Below, piece after piece: positions 34,211 to 43,939 of a stretch of DNA of 64,000 bases; position 1 is the first letter of the stretch, and every line of letters begins with the position of its first letter. The DNA is from Pedobacter mucosus. Its GTDB lineage: Bacteria; Bacteroidota; Bacteroidia; Sphingobacteriales; Sphingobacteriaceae. The position numbers were made by a program, and so were the translations under genes. The stretch spans positions 2,356,001-2,420,000 of the forward strand of contig NZ_CP087585.1 of NCBI RefSeq assembly GCF_022200785.1, given 5' to 3'. The notes beneath the pieces are model-generated. The model saw only the letters and a list, made by a program, of their open reading frames with translations, did no database searches and was not told the origin of the DNA.

Positions 34211-35776
34211 ATGAAAAATAAATCAAACCTCCTGCTCCTATCCGCAATAATTGGCGGCCTGTTATTTAATTACCTATTTTGGAATGAAGGAACAGGAGTT
34301 AATCTGCTCGTTTACAGCATTTATTTGCTCCTAATTACTGCAATAAATTACAAAGTTTTAAATACATCTAAATTCAAAATTTATGGATCTGCACATTTGC
34401 TTGTTGCGATTTTAGTAGTAATAAATAATTCAGACCTCAGCATTGTGGCCTATTATATAAGCTTATTATTATTTATAGGTTATAGTCATAATCAGCAAAT
34501 TAGAACCGTTTTTACTGCTTTTGGCGCTGCTATGTTACAAATGATAACAGCTCCTTTAAACGGATTAAAAAATTTGAGTGAAGTTACCATTGGAAATTTT
34601 AGTTTGAAACCAGTTTTTAAAATAATCAAGTATATTTTTATCCCAGTTGTGATTGTTATCATTTTTACCTGCTTATATTCTGCCGCCAGTAGTGTATTCG
34701 CACATTATGCTGATGCATTGTTGACGAATATTTTTAACTTCCTTAACCATATTTTCGGTTTTCTATTTAAGGATTTAAGTATTGAACGGGCAGTATTTTT
34801 TGTTCTTGGCCTAGTAATATCAAGCGGTTTATTACTAACATTTTTTGATAAAACTTTAGAACAAACCGAGCTTAAATGTAAGGAGCAACTTTTAAGGATT
34901 AGAAGAAGCGATCAGCAAAAAAATATTGTATACATTATTATTCATGTTTTTAGCGGTACTCTACTTAATAAAAAATTAGCGTTAAAAACTGAAAATATTA
35001 ACGGAATTATTTCATTTTCTGCTTTAAACGCATTATTGCTCCTGCTTAATATAATTGATGTAACTACACTTTGGTTCGGCTATAAACCATCGCAAAGCCT
35101 ATCTGCAGATTTACATGATGGCACAAATGCCTTAATTGCGAGTATTATAATTGCATTAATTGTTATTGTATACTTTTTTAGAGGAAACTTAAATTTTTAC
35201 AGCAAAAGTAAAATGCTTAAAACCTTGGCATTTGCCTGGATGATTCAAAATTGCATTCTTATTATTTCGGTATTGATTAGAGATGCATTTTACATTGAAT
35301 TCTATGGTTTAACCCATAAGCGTATCGGTGTTATTGTTTTTGCAATTCTCTGCATTGTTGGCTTAGCTACCGTTTACTGGAAAGTTGCCAAACAACAAAC
35401 ACTTTTTTATCTCTTTAAAATTAATGGAACAGTTTGGTTTGCACTTTTGCTTGCCTTTAGCTCCATAAATTGGGATGTTTTAATAGCAAAGTATAACCTA
35501 AATAATGATGATTCGGTTGCAATAGATGCAGATTATCTTTTGTCGCTTTCTGATAAAACACTTTTAATTTTAGATAAAAACAGATTGAAGTTACAATATT
35601 CCGTATCTAAAAATTACTTAGAAAGAGAAACTCCTAAACCTCAAACTGCTGCTATTTATCAAAAACGTTTAGATAAGAGAATTGCTTTTTTTAAAGATCG
35701 CTACGAAAAGGTTAGCTGGGTATCATGGAATTTGCAAGACTGGAAAACAGCAGAATATTTTAGATTAGAAAAGTAG
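34211..35776 (+). CDS. DUF4173 family membrane protein
   Basis: 521 residues with about 12 hydrophobic helices, then a soluble C-terminal part (about 425-521) containing DADYLLSLSDKTL and WVSWNLQDWKTAEYF. DUF4173 (formerly DUF4153) proteins are common in Bacteroidota and Firmicutes and usually stand beside a small regulator, as here; the molecular function is not established. The gene is separated from the regulator by 66 nt holding a second operator, so it is likely to be a target of that regulator. Confidence 0.8.
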   Translation: MKNKSNLLLLSAIIGGLLFNYLFWNEGTGVNLLVYSIYLLLITAINYKVLNTSKFKIYGSAHLLVAILVVINNSDLSIVAYYISLLLFIGYSHNQQIRTVFTAFGAAMLQMITAPLNGLKNLSEVTIGNFSLKPVFKIIKYIFIPVVIVIIFTCLYSAASSVFAHYADALLTNIFNFLNHIFGFLFKDLSIERAVFFVLGLVISSGLLLTFFDKTLEQTELKCKEQLLRIRRSDQQKNIVYIIIHVFSGTLLNKKLALKTENINGIISFSALNALLLLLNIIDVTTLWFGYKPSQSLSADLHDGTNALIASIIIALIVIVYFFRGNLNFYSKSKMLKTLAFAWMIQNCILIISVLIRDAFYIEFYGLTHKRIGVIVFAILCIVGLATVYWKVAKQQTLFYLFKINGTVWFALLLAFSSINWDVLIAKYNLNNDDSVAIDADYLLSLSDKTLLILDKNRLKLQYSVSKNYLERETPKPQTAAIYQKRLDKRIAFFKDRYEKVSWVSWNLQDWKTAEYFRLEK

Positions 35777-35909
35777 AGCCAAAATCTGAAATAACATAAT
35801 AAGGATATTTTAATTCTTGTTAGAAACAATAAGTCGATTGAATAGCATTCCAACCATATATATCACTTAATAACAAACAAAATTTATAATTTAGTTACTA
35901 TAATACATC

Positions 35910-36218
35910 ATGAAAAATCAAGAAACATTAAACACCTCTAAGCTAAGAATAGCAATTATTCTAATCGTTACAACAGTAATTCTATGCATTCCGTTAGTCG
36001 CCATGCAATTTACAAATGAAGTCAATTGGACTCCAATGGATTTTGTAGCCGCCGGAGTATTATTATTAAGCACGGGTTTAGCCATAGAACTGGTTATTAA
36101 AAATTTAAAAACCGGCACTTTTAGAACAATAATATTGATTGTTATCCTGTTAGTTTTATTTTTAGTTTGGGCAGAATTAGCGGTGGGAATCTTCGGAACT
36201 CCTTTTGCAGGAAGTTAA
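35910..36218 (+). CDS. Small three-helix membrane protein
   Basis: 102 residues with hydrophobic segments at about 12-32, 43-60 and 72-95; the sequence is dominated by Ile/Leu/Val with a few polar turns (NEVNWTPMDF). No family recognised. It stands alone between the DUF4173 gene and a dispersed repeat; TAATTTAG (35887-35894) is a two-mismatch -7 box. Start ATG at 35910. Confidence 0.68.
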   Translation: MKNQETLNTSKLRIAIILIVTTVILCIPLVAMQFTNEVNWTPMDFVAAGVLLLSTGLAIELVIKNLKTGTFRTIILIVILLVLFLVWAELAVGIFGTPFAGS

Positions 36219-36283
36219 TAACAATTAAACTACAGTCGAAATATTTGAACTTTTGTGGTTCGAAGTCGCCAAGGACTACATTC

Positions 36284-36350
36284 TTTGTTAAATAAACCCG
36301 ATAGAATGGATGCCGATTTTTTCTATCGGCAGAAAGGAAAGCGGGGTTGA
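36284..36350. repeat. Dispersed repeat, family C copy 1 (AAACCCG...GCGGG)
   Basis: Text TTGTTAAATAAACCCGATAG ... GCGGGGTTGA with an inner 7-bp hairpin TGCCGAT / ATCGGCA. A second copy lies at 59002-59070 and palindromic debris at 37901-37943. Noncoding. Confidence 0.65.
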
Positions 36351-36403
36351 AGTTCCCGATTAAGACTAAACGTTGATTTTCTAATAAAAATCGGCTCTAG
36401 CTA

Positions 36404-36434
36404 TTTGTTTAAAGGGTTTGAAATTGTAGCTTTG
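36404..36434 (+). promoter_or_regulatory. Promoter of sucC
   Basis: TTTG (36404-36407), 19-nt spacer, TAGCTTTG (36427-36434): exact match to the Bacteroidota consensus; the ATG is 17 nt further on. Confidence 0.85.
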
Positions 36435-36451
36435 GGCAAATTTTGTAGCAA

Positions 36452-37651
36452 ATGAATATTCACGAATACCAGGGTAAACAAATATTAAAAAGTTTCGGTG
36501 TTAACGTTCAAGAAGGAATTGTTGCCGATACTCCGGAGCAAGCTGTTGAAGCTGCTAAGCAACTGAAAATTGATTATAACTCTGATTGGGTTGTAATTAA
36601 AGCACAAATCCATGCAGGTGGACGCGGAAAAGGTGGCGGTGTTAAGTTGGCTAAAAACCTAGAAGAAGTTAAACAACGTGCAACCGATATTATTGGTATG
36701 CAGTTGGTTACGCCTCAAACTGGACCAGAAGGCAAATTAGTGAGTAAGATTTTAGTTGCTCAAGATGTTTATTATCCAGGTGCATCCGAAACTAAAGAAT
36801 ATTATATTTCAGTTTTGTTAGATCGTGCAAAAGGTCGCAACATTATTATGTATAGCACTGAAGGTGGTATGGATATTGAAGAAGTTGCCGAACACACCCC
36901 TCACTTAATTTTTAAAGAAGAAATTGATCCTAAAGTTGGTTTACAAGGTTTCCAGTCCCGTAAAATAGCTTTTGCATTAGGCCTAAGTGGTGCTGCACAT
37001 AAAGAAATGGTAAAATTCGTAACTGCTTTATACAAAGCTTACGATGCAACTGATTCTGCAATGTTCGAAATTAACCCGGTTCTAAAAACAAGTGATGATA
37101 AAATTATCGCTGTTGATGCAAAGGTTGATTTGGATGAAAATGCACTTTTCCGCCATAAAGATTATGCAGCAATGCGTGATACTATGGAAGAAGATCCGAT
37201 GGAAGTTGAAGCTAGCGCAAGTAATTTAAACTTCGTTAACCTTGATGGTAATGTGGGTTGTATGGTGAATGGTGCTGGTTTAGCAATGGCGACTATGGAC
37301 ATTATAAAAATTGCTGGTGGTGAGCCTGCAAACTTTTTAGATGTTGGTGGAACTGCAAATGCACAAACTGTTAAAGCGGCTTTCAATATTATTTTGAAAG
37401 ATAAAAACGTTAAGGCAATCTTGATTAATATTTTCGGTGGAATTGTTCGTTGTGATCGCGTTGCACAAGGTGTAATCGATGCTTATAAAGAAATTGGTGA
37501 TATTCCAGTTCCGATTATTTGCCGTTTACAAGGTACAAATGCGGTAGAAGCTAAAAAGTTAATTGATGAATCTGGACTTAAAGTTTATTCAGCAATCGCA
37601 TTAAAAGAAGCTGCTGATTTAGTAACTCAGGTTTTAGCAGAACAAGCATAG
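36452..37651 (+). CDS. sucC: Succinate-CoA ligase, ADP-forming, beta subunit
   Basis: 399 residues. N-terminal ATP-grasp (MNIHEYQGKQILKSFGVNV, then VVIKAQIHAGGRGKGGGVKL) and C-terminal CoA-ligase domain with INIFGGIVRCDRVAQGV. The protein binds nucleotide and interacts with the alpha subunit (SucD, not in this window) to convert succinyl-CoA and ADP to succinate and ATP in the TCA cycle. Conserved length. It has a strong own promoter and terminator, so it is a single-gene unit. Confidence 0.97.
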   Translation: MNIHEYQGKQILKSFGVNVQEGIVADTPEQAVEAAKQLKIDYNSDWVVIKAQIHAGGRGKGGGVKLAKNLEEVKQRATDIIGMQLVTPQTGPEGKLVSKILVAQDVYYPGASETKEYYISVLLDRAKGRNIIMYSTEGGMDIEEVAEHTPHLIFKEEIDPKVGLQGFQSRKIAFALGLSGAAHKEMVKFVTALYKAYDATDSAMFEINPVLKTSDDKIIAVDAKVDLDENALFRHKDYAAMRDTMEEDPMEVEASASNLNFVNLDGNVGCMVNGAGLAMATMDIIKIAGGEPANFLDVGGTANAQTVKAAFNIILKDKNVKAILINIFGGIVRCDRVAQGVIDAYKEIGDIPVPIICRLQGTNAVEAKKLIDESGLKVYSAIALKEAADLVTQVLAEQA

Positions 37652-37654
37652 ATT

Positions 37655-37686
37655 AAAAGAATAAAGATCAAAGAACAAAGATTATA
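37655..37686. repeat. Dispersed AAAGAT/GAACAAAGA repeat, family B copy 2
   Basis: AAAAGAATAAAGATCAAAGA then ACAAAGATTA, directly after the sucC stop; same text as the copies at 33024 and 50172. Confidence 0.55.
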
Positions 37687-37692
37687 ATATCT

Positions 37693-37727
37693 AAAAAACC
37701 TTTCAGTGTTAACTGGAAGGTTTTTTT
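37693..37727 (+). terminator. Intrinsic terminator of sucC
   Basis: AACCTTTCAGT / ACTGGAAGGTT stem with one G-U pair, GTTA loop and seven T, 42 nt after the stop. Confidence 0.9.
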
Positions 37728-38009
37728 GTTTACTCGCTCCCGTCATTGCGAAGCCAATTTTTCATCGGGTGTGGCAATCTAGTTTGAAAAAATTTATCAA
37801 TTTGAAAAGCAGGGTTCTGTACATTTCGGCAATCTCACTCCCGCTAACGTTTCAATCTTTTAATGGCGAAGAGCCATTTTAAAAGGATTTTCACTTATAT
37901 CGGGTTTAATCATTAAGCCAATAACCTTTAGGAAATAAACCCGGTGAACTATCCAATTTAAAAACTGATGAAGCTCCCCTTCGCTCCCGCCCCTGTGAAA
38001 CTTCGAGAG
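37728..38009. repeat. Repeat-derived intergenic debris between sucC and the XRE gene
   Basis: Holds a CGTCATTGCGAAGCC fragment (37740-37754), a TGTGGCAATCT relic, and a 40-nt inverted segment CGGGTTTA (37901-37908) / TAAACCCG (37936-37943) resembling family C elements. No ORF, no gene. The pattern looks like old copies of small palindromic units. Confidence 0.5.
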
Positions 38010-38216
38010 TTAATCTGCTCTAAATTCAAGGATATCTCCAGGCTGACAATCCAATGCTTTACAAATCGCCTCAAGTGTTTCCAAACGAACAGCTTTTGCC
38101 TTACCTGTTTTTAAGATCGAAAGATTAGACATGGTGATGCCAACGCGTTCACTTAATTCGGTGAGCGACATTTTGCGACGGGCAAGCATAACATCTAAAT
38201 TTATGATAATTGGCAT
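38010..38216 (-). CDS. XRE-family transcriptional regulator (YozG-like)
   Basis: 68 residues, a single Cro/CI-type HTH: LDVMLARRKMSLTELSERVG, then ITMSNLSILKTGKAKAVRLE and ALDCQPGDILEF. This is the YozG/DUF2975-associated type: a small regulator with a membrane partner next to it. It follows the DUF2975 gene by 19 nt and is probably co-transcribed. It may autoregulate the pair. No own promoter seen in the short gap. Confidence 0.88.
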   Translation of the reverse strand: MPIIINLDVMLARRKMSLTELSERVGITMSNLSILKTGKAKAVRLETLEAICKALDCQPGDILEFRAD

Positions 38217-38235
38217 TTGATAATTGAAAATGTAA

Positions 38236-38748
38236 TTAAATTGTTAAATCGTTTTCTTGTTTTAGTTTGAGCGCAAAGCCTACTACATATAAAAATACCC
38301 ATACGATAACAATAGCAATGAGCAAATCAGAGTTGGGAGCGATAGGCATGTTGACAGAATAACCTAAGCTGTCAGCTAAGTGCTTATCTGCCGCAAATGG
38401 AATAATATAAAATTTAATTAATAAGAGTGCAGCGACTTTGAAGGTCAATAGTGCAACTAAACAATACCATATGTTAGCCAGCCTTTTCAAGCTTTGAGAA
38501 GTAACTAAATCGTTTAAAGTTTTTTCGGATGTATAAAATAATCTATATAAATTAAATCCTATAAAAATATAAAACAGATTGAAAATCATTTGTTTAACAC
38601 CATCAATAAATCTTAAAGAATGATATTCTTTAGACAATGCAGGAATCAGACTTAATACAGAAATTAAAATATATATCCCAAAAATTGCAGTAAAAATTTT
38701 TAATGGAGACTTGCGAATTTTTCTTGTTTTTCTTGAATCAATATTCAT
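38236..38748 (-). CDS. DUF2975 family membrane protein
   Basis: 170 residues, four hydrophobic helices (about 20-36, 48-66, 90-110, 142-160), short basic N-terminus (RKTRKIRKSPLK). DUF2975 proteins often stand beside an XRE gene, as here, and are suspected to act as membrane sensors or anti-regulators. No function is proven. The gene is the first of the pair. Confidence 0.82.
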   Translation of the reverse strand: MNIDSRKTRKIRKSPLKIFTAIFGIYILISVLSLIPALSKEYHSLRFIDGVKQMIFNLFYIFIGFNLYRLFYTSEKTLNDLVTSQSLKRLANIWYCLVALLTFKVAALLLIKFYIIPFAADKHLADSLGYSVNMPIAPNSDLLIAIVIVWVFLYVVGFALKLKQENDLTI

Positions 38749-39131
38749 ATGGTATTATTATTTTGTTAACAATTTTTTCAGAGACTGGCATTTTTTATAA
38801 ATTATCCTCTCGTTTCACATTGATAATATATATAATCATCTGACAGAATTTCCAAATTTCTGACAATTAGATATAGGACAAATTTCATAGAAATTCCTGT
38901 TAGCTACATGTTTAAAATTTTAAATAATTTAAATAATTAATATACCAAATGTAATAATATAAATATTGTATATCAAAATAATTTTATTGTAAATCAATAA
39001 ATAAATATCGATAATCAGCTATATCAGCTAAATAAACATAACATGTGTCATAATTTTATTTGGAATGATTATTGTGGTAACTAAAACTGTAAAATAAACG
39101 TGCAAACACCTACATTTTCAGCATTTTATCC
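38749..39131. other. AT-rich noncoding region between the DUF2975 gene and sigA
   Basis: About 380 nt, over three quarters A+T by eye, with no ORF of note. The stretch around 38930-39060 is nearly all A/T (TAAATATCGATAAT-like). It contains no tRNA or palindromic repeat that I can see; it ends at the sigA promoter. Confidence 0.5.
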
Positions 39132-39162
39132 TTTCGGATTGCTTTACAATTTCGTAACTTTG
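39132..39162 (+). promoter_or_regulatory. Promoter of sigA
   Basis: TAACTTTG (39155-39162), exact -7 box; TTTC at 39132-39135 stands at the -33 position with a 19-nt spacer. The ATG is 36 nt downstream. Confidence 0.65.
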
Positions 39163-39198
39163 CACACTCAATAATTAAAGAGCACACAATACGTATAA

Positions 39199-40059
39199 AT
39201 GAGACAACTCAAGATAACGCAATCCATTACTAACCGTGAAAGTCAATCGTTAGATAAATACCTTCATGAAATTGGTAAAGTAGATTTAATAACAGCAGAA
39301 GAGGAAGTAATTTTAGCAAGGAAGATACGTGAGGGTGACCAAGCTGCATTAGAGCGCCTTACCAAAACAAATTTACGTTTCGTTGTTTCTGTTGCAAAAC
39401 AATATCAAAACCAAGGTTTAACTTTAGGTGATTTAATTAATGAAGGTAACTTAGGTTTAATTAAAGCTGCAAAGCGCTTTGATGAAACTAAAGGTTTCAA
39501 ATTTATTTCCTATGCGGTTTGGTGGATTCGCCAGTCAATTTTGCAGGCAATTGCCGAGCAAAGTCGTATTGTGCGTTTACCTTTAAACCAAGTTGGTTCA
39601 TTAAGTAAAATCAGTAAAGCTTTCTCTAAATTAGAGCAAGAATTTGAGCGTGAGCCTTCTCCAGAGGAATTAGCAGAAATTTTAGAAACTACAGTTGATA
39701 AAATATCTGATACGTTAAGTAATTCTGGCCGTCACGTATCAATGGATGCTCCTTTTGTGCAAGGTGAAGAAAATACATTATTAGATGTATTGGAAAATCA
39801 TGAGCCTAACACAGATAGTTCATTAATCAACGAATCTTTGTCAGAAGAGATTAAGCGTTCGCTATCAACTTTAACAGAAAGAGAAAGAGAAATCATCGTT
39901 TTATTCTTTGGTTTGGGATCTAATCATCCTTTATCATTAGAAGAGATTGGTGAGAAATTTAACCTTACCCGTGAACGAGTTAGACAGATAAAAGATAAGG
40001 CATTACAACGCTTACGTCATACATCAAGAAGTAAAATTCTTAAATCTTATTTAGGTTAA
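39199..40059 (+). CDS. rpoD: Primary RNA polymerase sigma factor (RpoD/SigA)
   Basis: 286 residues, shorter than E. coli RpoD because region 1.1 and the nonconserved region are absent, which is usual in Bacteroidota. Regions 1.2/2 ([16 protein letters not shown], then [20 protein letters not shown]), region 3 and region 4 ([31 protein letters not shown]) are complete. It directs polymerase to the TTTG / TAnnTTTG promoters seen in this window. Single gene with a strong terminator. Confidence 0.95.
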   Translation: MRQLKITQSITNRESQSLDKYLHEIGKVDLITAEEEVILARKIREGDQAALERLTKTNLRFVVSVAKQYQNQGLTLGDLINEGNLGLIKAAKRFDETKGFKFISYAVWWIRQSILQAIAEQSRIVRLPLNQVGSLSKISKAFSKLEQEFEREPSPEELAEILETTVDKISDTLSNSGRHVSMDAPFVQGEENTLLDVLENHEPNTDSSLINESLSEEIKRSLSTLTEREREIIVLFFGLGSNHPLSLEEIGEKFNLTRERVRQIKDKALQRLRHTSRSKILKSYLG

Positions 40060-40123
40060 TTGCCATAATAATTTTTTAAATATTTAAAGATCAAATTGTT
40101 CTACTTTTTGGTTTGATAAAATT

Positions 40124-40161
40124 AAAAAATGGATCCAATATATTTGGATCCATTTTTTTTT
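40124..40161 (+). terminator. Intrinsic terminator of sigA
   Basis: AAAAAATGGATCCAA / TTGGATCCATTTTTT 15-bp stem, TATAT loop, T-run; 64 nt after the stop. Confidence 0.88.
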
Positions 40162-40194
40162 ACTATGTTATGGAAACATCGTTATAAATAAAAA

Positions 40195-40220
40195 AGGTTC
40201 AGTTGTTTCCAACCGAACCT
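40195..40220 (-). terminator. Intrinsic terminator of ftsK-lolA
   Basis: AGGTTC-A-GTTG / CAAC-C-GAACCT stem with one mismatch and a 4-nt loop, T-run TTTTTT on the minus strand; 25 nt past the lolA stop. Confidence 0.85.
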
Positions 40221-40245
40221 CTAATAACTTAACGTTTTTAAATAA

Positions 40246-40896
40246 TTACCTTAAATCTACCACTTCAACACCTGGGTATTTTTTAGCATCGAATGCAAAA
40301 GTCGTTTCAGGTACGTTTACATTTGGCGAAAACGTTCTAACATTGTAAGTGTATTTGTTACCGTTTTTATCGAATAGCACTACATTTGCAATTTGTTTTG
40401 CAGCTTTATCTATACTTAAACGTACTTTAAATACCGATTTCTTGCTGTCAATAGGCGTTAAATCAATCATTTGATATGTTTTAGCACCAACTTTTTCTTC
40501 GCCAGTATAGATATATTTGAATCCTTTCTCGTAAACTGTAAATATTTTGGCTGGATTGATTGCATCGCCGCTGTTGTCTACATTACTAACTTGAACTTCT
40601 TTATCCTTCTTTAAATAAGTCCACTGACTTTTTCCATCACTAAATAACTCTTGGTTGGTCATCGCAACTTTATACTTATTTGAGTTTGCTTTAACGTATA
40701 AAGTTCCTTGCTGAGTTTCCTTTACTTTAGCTTTTGGATTATCTAACGTAAAAGTAAAATCTGTTTTAACTACATTGTATGATTTGTATTTCTTACTCAC
40801 ATCAGCTAAAATGGCTTTAGCTTTCGCATCAGTTTGAGCATAAGTTGATGCTGTAGAGGTAACGACAACCAATAATGCAAAAAATAATTTCTTCAT
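40246..40896 (-). CDS. lolA: Outer-membrane lipoprotein carrier LolA-like
   Basis: 216 residues, signal peptide ending STASTYAQ (about 21), then the LolA half-barrel: QTDAKAKAILADVSKKYKSY, FTFTLDNPKAKVKETQQGTL, DGKSQWTYLKKDKEVQVSN and a C-terminal ETTFAFDAKKYPGVEVVDLR. LolA carries lipoproteins through the periplasm; in Bacteroidota some members of this fold act on other lipids. It follows ftsK by 52 nt on the same strand, the ftsK-lolA order also found in E. coli. A terminator closes the unit. Confidence 0.87.
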   Translation of the reverse strand: MKKLFFALLVVVTSTASTYAQTDAKAKAILADVSKKYKSYNVVKTDFTFTLDNPKAKVKETQQGTLYVKANSNKYKVAMTNQELFSDGKSQWTYLKKDKEVQVSNVDNSGDAINPAKIFTVYEKGFKYIYTGEEKVGAKTYQMIDLTPIDSKKSVFKVRLSIDKAAKQIANVVLFDKNGNKYTYNVRTFSPNVNVPETTFAFDAKKYPGVEVVDLR

Positions 40897-40948
40897 CTTT
40901 TCTTTTTTAAGTTTTTTTTGAAATTGAATTAGATCTTTTTATTTCGAT

Positions 40949-43543
40949 CTAATCCTTGTTATTCATTGCATTCAAGAATTGTTCCAAAGAATATTCATCT
41001 GGATATAAAACCTCTCTAGCTTTACTTCCTTCAAAAGGACCAACGATTCCAGCAGATTCCAACTGATCAATAATCCTCCCAGCACGATTGTAACCTAGTT
41101 TCATTTTCCTTTGAATTAAAGAAGTGGAACCTTGTTGATGCATAACAATAAGTCTTGCTGCCTCTTCAAAAAGTTTATCGCGTTCGTTTGGATCAAAATC
41201 AGTTTTGTTTCCCTCTCCATTTTCATCAACATATTCAGGTAATTGATAAGCTTCAGAATATCCTCTTTGATTACCAATATATTCTGATATTCTATCGACT
41301 TCTGGTGTATCAACAAAAGCACACTGTAGCCTGATTAAGTCGCTACCTGTAGATAAAAGCATATCTCCTCTTCCTATTAACTGGTCTGCTCCTCCACTAT
41401 CTAAAATAGTTCTCGAATCAATTTTAGACAATACACGGAATGCTAATCTGGCTGGGAAATTTGCTTTAATGGTTCCAGTTATGATGTTTACAGAAGGACG
41501 TTGTGTGGCCAAAACCAAGTGAATTCCAATGGCCCTAGCTAATTGTGCTAAACGGGCAATAGGTGCTTCAACTTCTTTTCCGGCAGTCATCATTAAATCT
41601 GCAAATTCATCAACCACCAAAACAATAAAAGGCAAAAATCTGTGCCCGTTGTTGGGATTTAGCTTTCGCTTGATAAACTTATCATTGTATTCTTTTAAAT
41701 TTCGAACTTGAGCATCCTTTAACAAATCATAACGCTGATCCATTTCAATACAAAGTGAATTTAGCGTATTTACAACTTTTTTCGTATCCGTGATAATTGC
41801 ATCAGCTTCACCAGGGAGTTTAGCCAGAAAGTGTCTTTCAATTCTATTAAAAAGGGTTAGCTCTACTTTTTTAGGATCAACTAATACAAATTTTAGCTGA
41901 GCTGGATGTTTCTTAAATAGTAGCGAAACTAAAATCGCATTAATACCTACAGATTTACCTTGACCGGTTGCACCGGCAACAAGCAAGTGTGGCATTTTAG
42001 CCAAATCGGCAATATACACTTCGTTGCTTATGGTTTTACCTAAAGCAATGGGTAAATCCATCGTGTTTTGAACCCATTTCTCTGTATTTAAAATGCTTCG
42101 CATTGGAACCATTTCTGGATGTTGATTAGGCACTTCAATACCTATAGTACCTTTTCCAGGCATTGGAGCAATAATACGAATACCTAAAGCTGCCAGCGAA
42201 AGAGCAATATCATCCTCTAAATTTTTAATTTTAGAAATGCGTACGCCTGGAGCAGGTATGATTTCATATAACGTTACAGTTGGGCCAATAGTAGCTTTTA
42301 TCTTATCAATCTCAATGTTATAATGATTAAGCGTTTCAACAATTTTATTCTTATTTGCCTCTAATTCTTCTGCATTGACAGAAATTTTGTTGGTACCATA
42401 ATTTTCTAATAAATCGATTGTTGGATATTTATAGCCTGACAGATCTAATTTTTCGTCATAATTGCCAAACTGCTCTACCAAATCATCTGATTTAATTTCT
42501 TCTTCAGTTTTTTGTATCGTAAAAGCAGGTTCATTTTCTATAGCTGATGGATTCTCAACCACCAAAGGCAATGTAGAAACAGTTGCGGCAGCAATAGGCA
42601 AATTGGTTGTTAATGGTGAAAGCGCAACAGGTGAGGCAACTTTTACTTCCTCCTCATTATCCTGATATCTATTTGGTTGTAAAACTACATTTTGAGGTTT
42701 ACGTTCATTGTTTGGAGAAGATTTTTTATCAACAGAAAATTCAATTGAGCCAGAAGAATGATCATAATCTTTATTTTTTGACGATTCTGCTCGTATATCA
42801 TTAACATAATCGGGCGTTTCCGCATCCATATAAACTTCTTTTTTTCGCTCTGGAAACTTAAAGTCGATATTATATGCAATTATTAAAATAGTTAAACTTG
42901 CAAAGGCTATTAAGCCCGCAACACCTGCAGCACCAATTTGTGCGCCTAATAATTTGTTACTCCAATACCCGAATTCACCTTCTAAATAATGTGGCGATTC
43001 TGTCCAAAAGCTATGGGCAAAACCTAATGTTAACGAAACCAATAACAAGAAAAAAAAGCTGTAGCCCAGTGTTTTCGAAATTGATAAAATTTTAACTTTA
43101 AATAATAAGCGATAGCCAATGATGAAAAAAGCTAAAACGAATAAAAATGATGCAATACCAAACCATTCGTAGATAAATTGATGGGAAAGTAATGCCCCAA
43201 ATTTGCCAAGCCAATTTTGTATTACTGGTATGATTACTCCAGATTCTCTTAATTCTTCCGCTGTTTTAAAAAGATTTTTCCAACCACCGTTGGCATCAAT
43301 AACATAACTTTGATCATCCTGCCAAGTAAATAAATAAGAAGTAAAAGCTATTAAAAAGTAGAGCGAAAGCATTACAAAAAATAGACCTACAATTTTTACT
43401 GCTCGACCATCTTGCAAATCAAAGCTTGGTAAATAATCTCTCTTTTCTTTAGATTGACGGTTAGAATTTATTCTTCCTGGTGCGCTATCTGCACCTTTAT
43501 CCCTTATAGTATTGGTTTTAAACTGGTTACCCCTTACCGACAT
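40949..43543 (-). CDS. ftsK: DNA translocase FtsK
   Basis: 864 residues. Four N-terminal membrane helices (about 55-230), a variable linker (about 235-370), then the translocase: VTLYEIIPAPGVRISKIKNL, Walker A AGATGQGKSVGIN, Walker B IVLVVDEFADLMMTAG, and the C-terminal gamma winged-helix (QRKMKLGYNRAGRIIDQLES). FtsK pumps chromosome termini across the septum and activates XerCD. A -7 box TAAATTTG (43570-43577, minus) lies 26 nt before the ATG. Confidence 0.96.
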   Translation of the reverse strand: MSVRGNQFKTNTIRDKGADSAPGRINSNRQSKEKRDYLPSFDLQDGRAVKIVGLFFVMLSLYFLIAFTSYLFTWQDDQSYVIDANGGWKNLFKTAEELRESGVIIPVIQNWLGKFGALLSHQFIYEWFGIASFLFVLAFFIIGYRLLFKVKILSISKTLGYSFFFLLLVSLTLGFAHSFWTESPHYLEGEFGYWSNKLLGAQIGAAGVAGLIAFASLTILIIAYNIDFKFPERKKEVYMDAETPDYVNDIRAESSKNKDYDHSSGSIEFSVDKKSSPNNERKPQNVVLQPNRYQDNEEEVKVASPVALSPLTTNLPIAAATVSTLPLVVENPSAIENEPAFTIQKTEEEIKSDDLVEQFGNYDEKLDLSGYKYPTIDLLENYGTNKISVNAEELEANKNKIVETLNHYNIEIDKIKATIGPTVTLYEIIPAPGVRISKIKNLEDDIALSLAALGIRIIAPMPGKGTIGIEVPNQHPEMVPMRSILNTEKWVQNTMDLPIALGKTISNEVYIADLAKMPHLLVAGATGQGKSVGINAILVSLLFKKHPAQLKFVLVDPKKVELTLFNRIERHFLAKLPGEADAIITDTKKVVNTLNSLCIEMDQRYDLLKDAQVRNLKEYNDKFIKRKLNPNNGHRFLPFIVLVVDEFADLMMTAGKEVEAPIARLAQLARAIGIHLVLATQRPSVNIITGTIKANFPARLAFRVLSKIDSRTILDSGGADQLIGRGDMLLSTGSDLIRLQCAFVDTPEVDRISEYIGNQRGYSEAYQLPEYVDENGEGNKTDFDPNERDKLFEEAARLIVMHQQGSTSLIQRKMKLGYNRAGRIIDQLESAGIVGPFEGSKAREVLYPDEYSLEQFLNAMNNKD

Positions 43544-43569
43544 CTTTAATTTTAGTAATTTATACGAAA

Positions 43570-43577
43570 CAAATTTA
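43570..43577 (-). promoter_or_regulatory. -7 box of ftsK-lolA
   Basis: TAAATTTG on the minus strand, exact TAnnTTTG, 26 nt before the ftsK start codon. No clear -33. Confidence 0.5.
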
Positions 43578-43939
43578 GATTAAAATGAGCAGCATTTACG
43601 ATTGAGTTTAAAAAAAATATTTCAGCCGTATAATATAAATGCATAGTCATGAAATTAAGGTAATTATATTTATCTACAAATTTCACTTAAAATTATAAAC
43701 GAAAAATTCGTGATAAGCTTGTATGCTAGATTCTTTTAAATTTATGGTTTATGATCTGTTTGGCTTTTTTCGCCTTAAAATTTGCTTAACTTTTATAATT
43801 GCAAATGTTTAATAAGAGAACTTATTTAGAAATAATAAAACACATAAAAATTACCTTTGTAAACATGCAGTAAGAATTAATATTTTCAGTTTCTTTAATT
43901 TTTTATTAATTTAAAAATAATTCTAAAAGATTCAATATA
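43578..43939. other. Noncoding divergent gap between ftsK and the ankyrin gene
   Basis: About 360 nt, AT-rich, no ORF. It includes the short palindrome ACGAAAAATTCGT (43699-43711) and, near the ankyrin gene, TACCTTTG (43852-43859), an exact -7 box with only TTTA at a 23-nt distance. No repeat family seen. Confidence 0.5.
43852..43859 (+). promoter_or_regulatory. -7 box of the ankyrin-repeat gene
   Basis: TACCTTTG, exact TAnnTTTG, 80 nt before the ATG at 43940; -33 unclear. Confidence 0.45.
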
